A DNA stretch of 22,346 nucleotides from positions 1 to 22,346 of the forward strand of contig JAEZLP010000019.1 of assembly GCA_023415235.1 (NCBI GenBank), read 5' to 3'. A program made the position numbers and the translations under genes. Source of the stretch: Bacillota bacterium. GTDB taxonomy: Bacteria > Bacillota > Clostridia > Peptostreptococcales > Anaerovoracaceae. Below, piece by piece: positions 22,213 through 22,346 of this stretch. The notes under the pieces are model-generated. The model saw only the letters and a list, made by a program, of their open reading frames with translations. It was not told where the DNA came from and did no database searches. Every line of letters starts with the position of its first letter. Positions within the stretch are counted from its first letter, which is position 1.

Positions 22213-22346
22213 GAAAAACGCCAACGAACCCAAAAGCGACTTGCAAGTTTCACATCGTGAGGTGTGGGAGAGAAGAAGCAATAGCGAAATCGTAGCCTGA
22301 CGAACAGAAATCTGATACCAAGGCCTGTATGGCGGATAAGCTGGCT
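22213..22346 (+). ncRNA. probable group II intron RNA, 5' part of domain I (cut by window edge)
   Basis: The segment beginning GAAAAACGCCAACGAACCCA and followed by AAAGCG matches in layout the start of bacterial group II intron domain I (compare AGCCAACCUAACCGAAAAGC in Ll.LtrB, from memory). Downstream, CACATC and GGTGTG (22251-22266) close a GTGA tetraloop of GNRA type. A CAGA/TCTG hairpin and a run without stop-free coding potential follow. Its composition differs from the AT-rich DNA just before it. I do not see the expected GTGCG 5' boundary about 70 bases upstream, so the 5' end is undefined or lost. The reverse transcriptase gene would lie beyond the window. Confidence 0.55.

Noticed and set aside
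1..22346. CRISPR arrays, tRNA or rRNA genes, toxin-antitoxin pairs, restriction or other defence genes
   Set aside because: No evenly spaced repeat-spacer pattern, cloverleaf with a tRNA TTCRA arm or recognisable defence protein was found on either strand. The only tandem array is the three-unit repeat at 21035-21109.

Overview
The window looks like chromosomal DNA of an anaerobic, probably spore-forming member of the Bacillota (class Clostridia). Pointers are strong AGGAGG-type ribosome binding sites, T-rich hairpin terminators, a PerR/rubrerythrin peroxide-defence pair, a CwlD-type amidase, a GrdX-family protein (otherwise linked to glycine reductase) and an aldo/keto reductase carrying two 4Fe-4S motifs. 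Gene content is mostly housekeeping or accessory metabolism. Both window edges carry pieces of mobile DNA.

Layout. 1-271: the 3' end of an insertion sequence (transposase C-terminus, terminator hairpins, terminal repeat). 311-8978: a beta-glucoside utilisation locus. On the minus strand lie a LacI-type repressor, a sugar-binding lipoprotein and two ABC permeases. Divergently on the plus strand lie a GH94 cellobiose-phosphorylase-like enzyme and a GH1 beta-glucosidase. The divergent region holds two nearly identical 19-bp operator candidates, one lying just after the -10 box of the phosphorylase promoter. The model is oligosaccharide import by the ABC system, then phosphorolysis and hydrolysis in the cytoplasm. 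No ATPase gene is present, so a shared one must be supplied from elsewhere.

9091-13643: a MerR-type regulator fused to a zinc ribbon and a degenerate methyltransferase-like domain, a GrdX-family protein, an MFS transporter and an AlaX-type alanyl-tRNA editing protein. 13792-17963: a CwlD-type amidase, a 342-bp non-coding stretch with a cluster of DnaA-box sequences, an AraC regulator with a GH39-like C-terminal remnant, and a saccharopine-dehydrogenase-family oxidoreductase with the codon bias of a highly expressed gene. 18146-20989: an Fe-S aldo/keto reductase and, divergently, a Nim-like flavin/PNPOx-fold protein with a serine beta-lactamase-fold hydrolase. 21035-22151: three tandem 25-bp repeats and a perR-rubrerythrin operon with a PerR box over the promoter. 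22213-22346: the beginning of what looks like a group II intron RNA.

The most unusual items are the DnaA-box cluster away from any dnaA gene, the AraC protein that seems to keep GH39 end pieces without the catalytic barrel, and the MerR/zinc-ribbon/methyltransferase-like fusion. I found no CRISPR array, tRNA or rRNA, and nothing I can defend as a wholly new multi-gene system.
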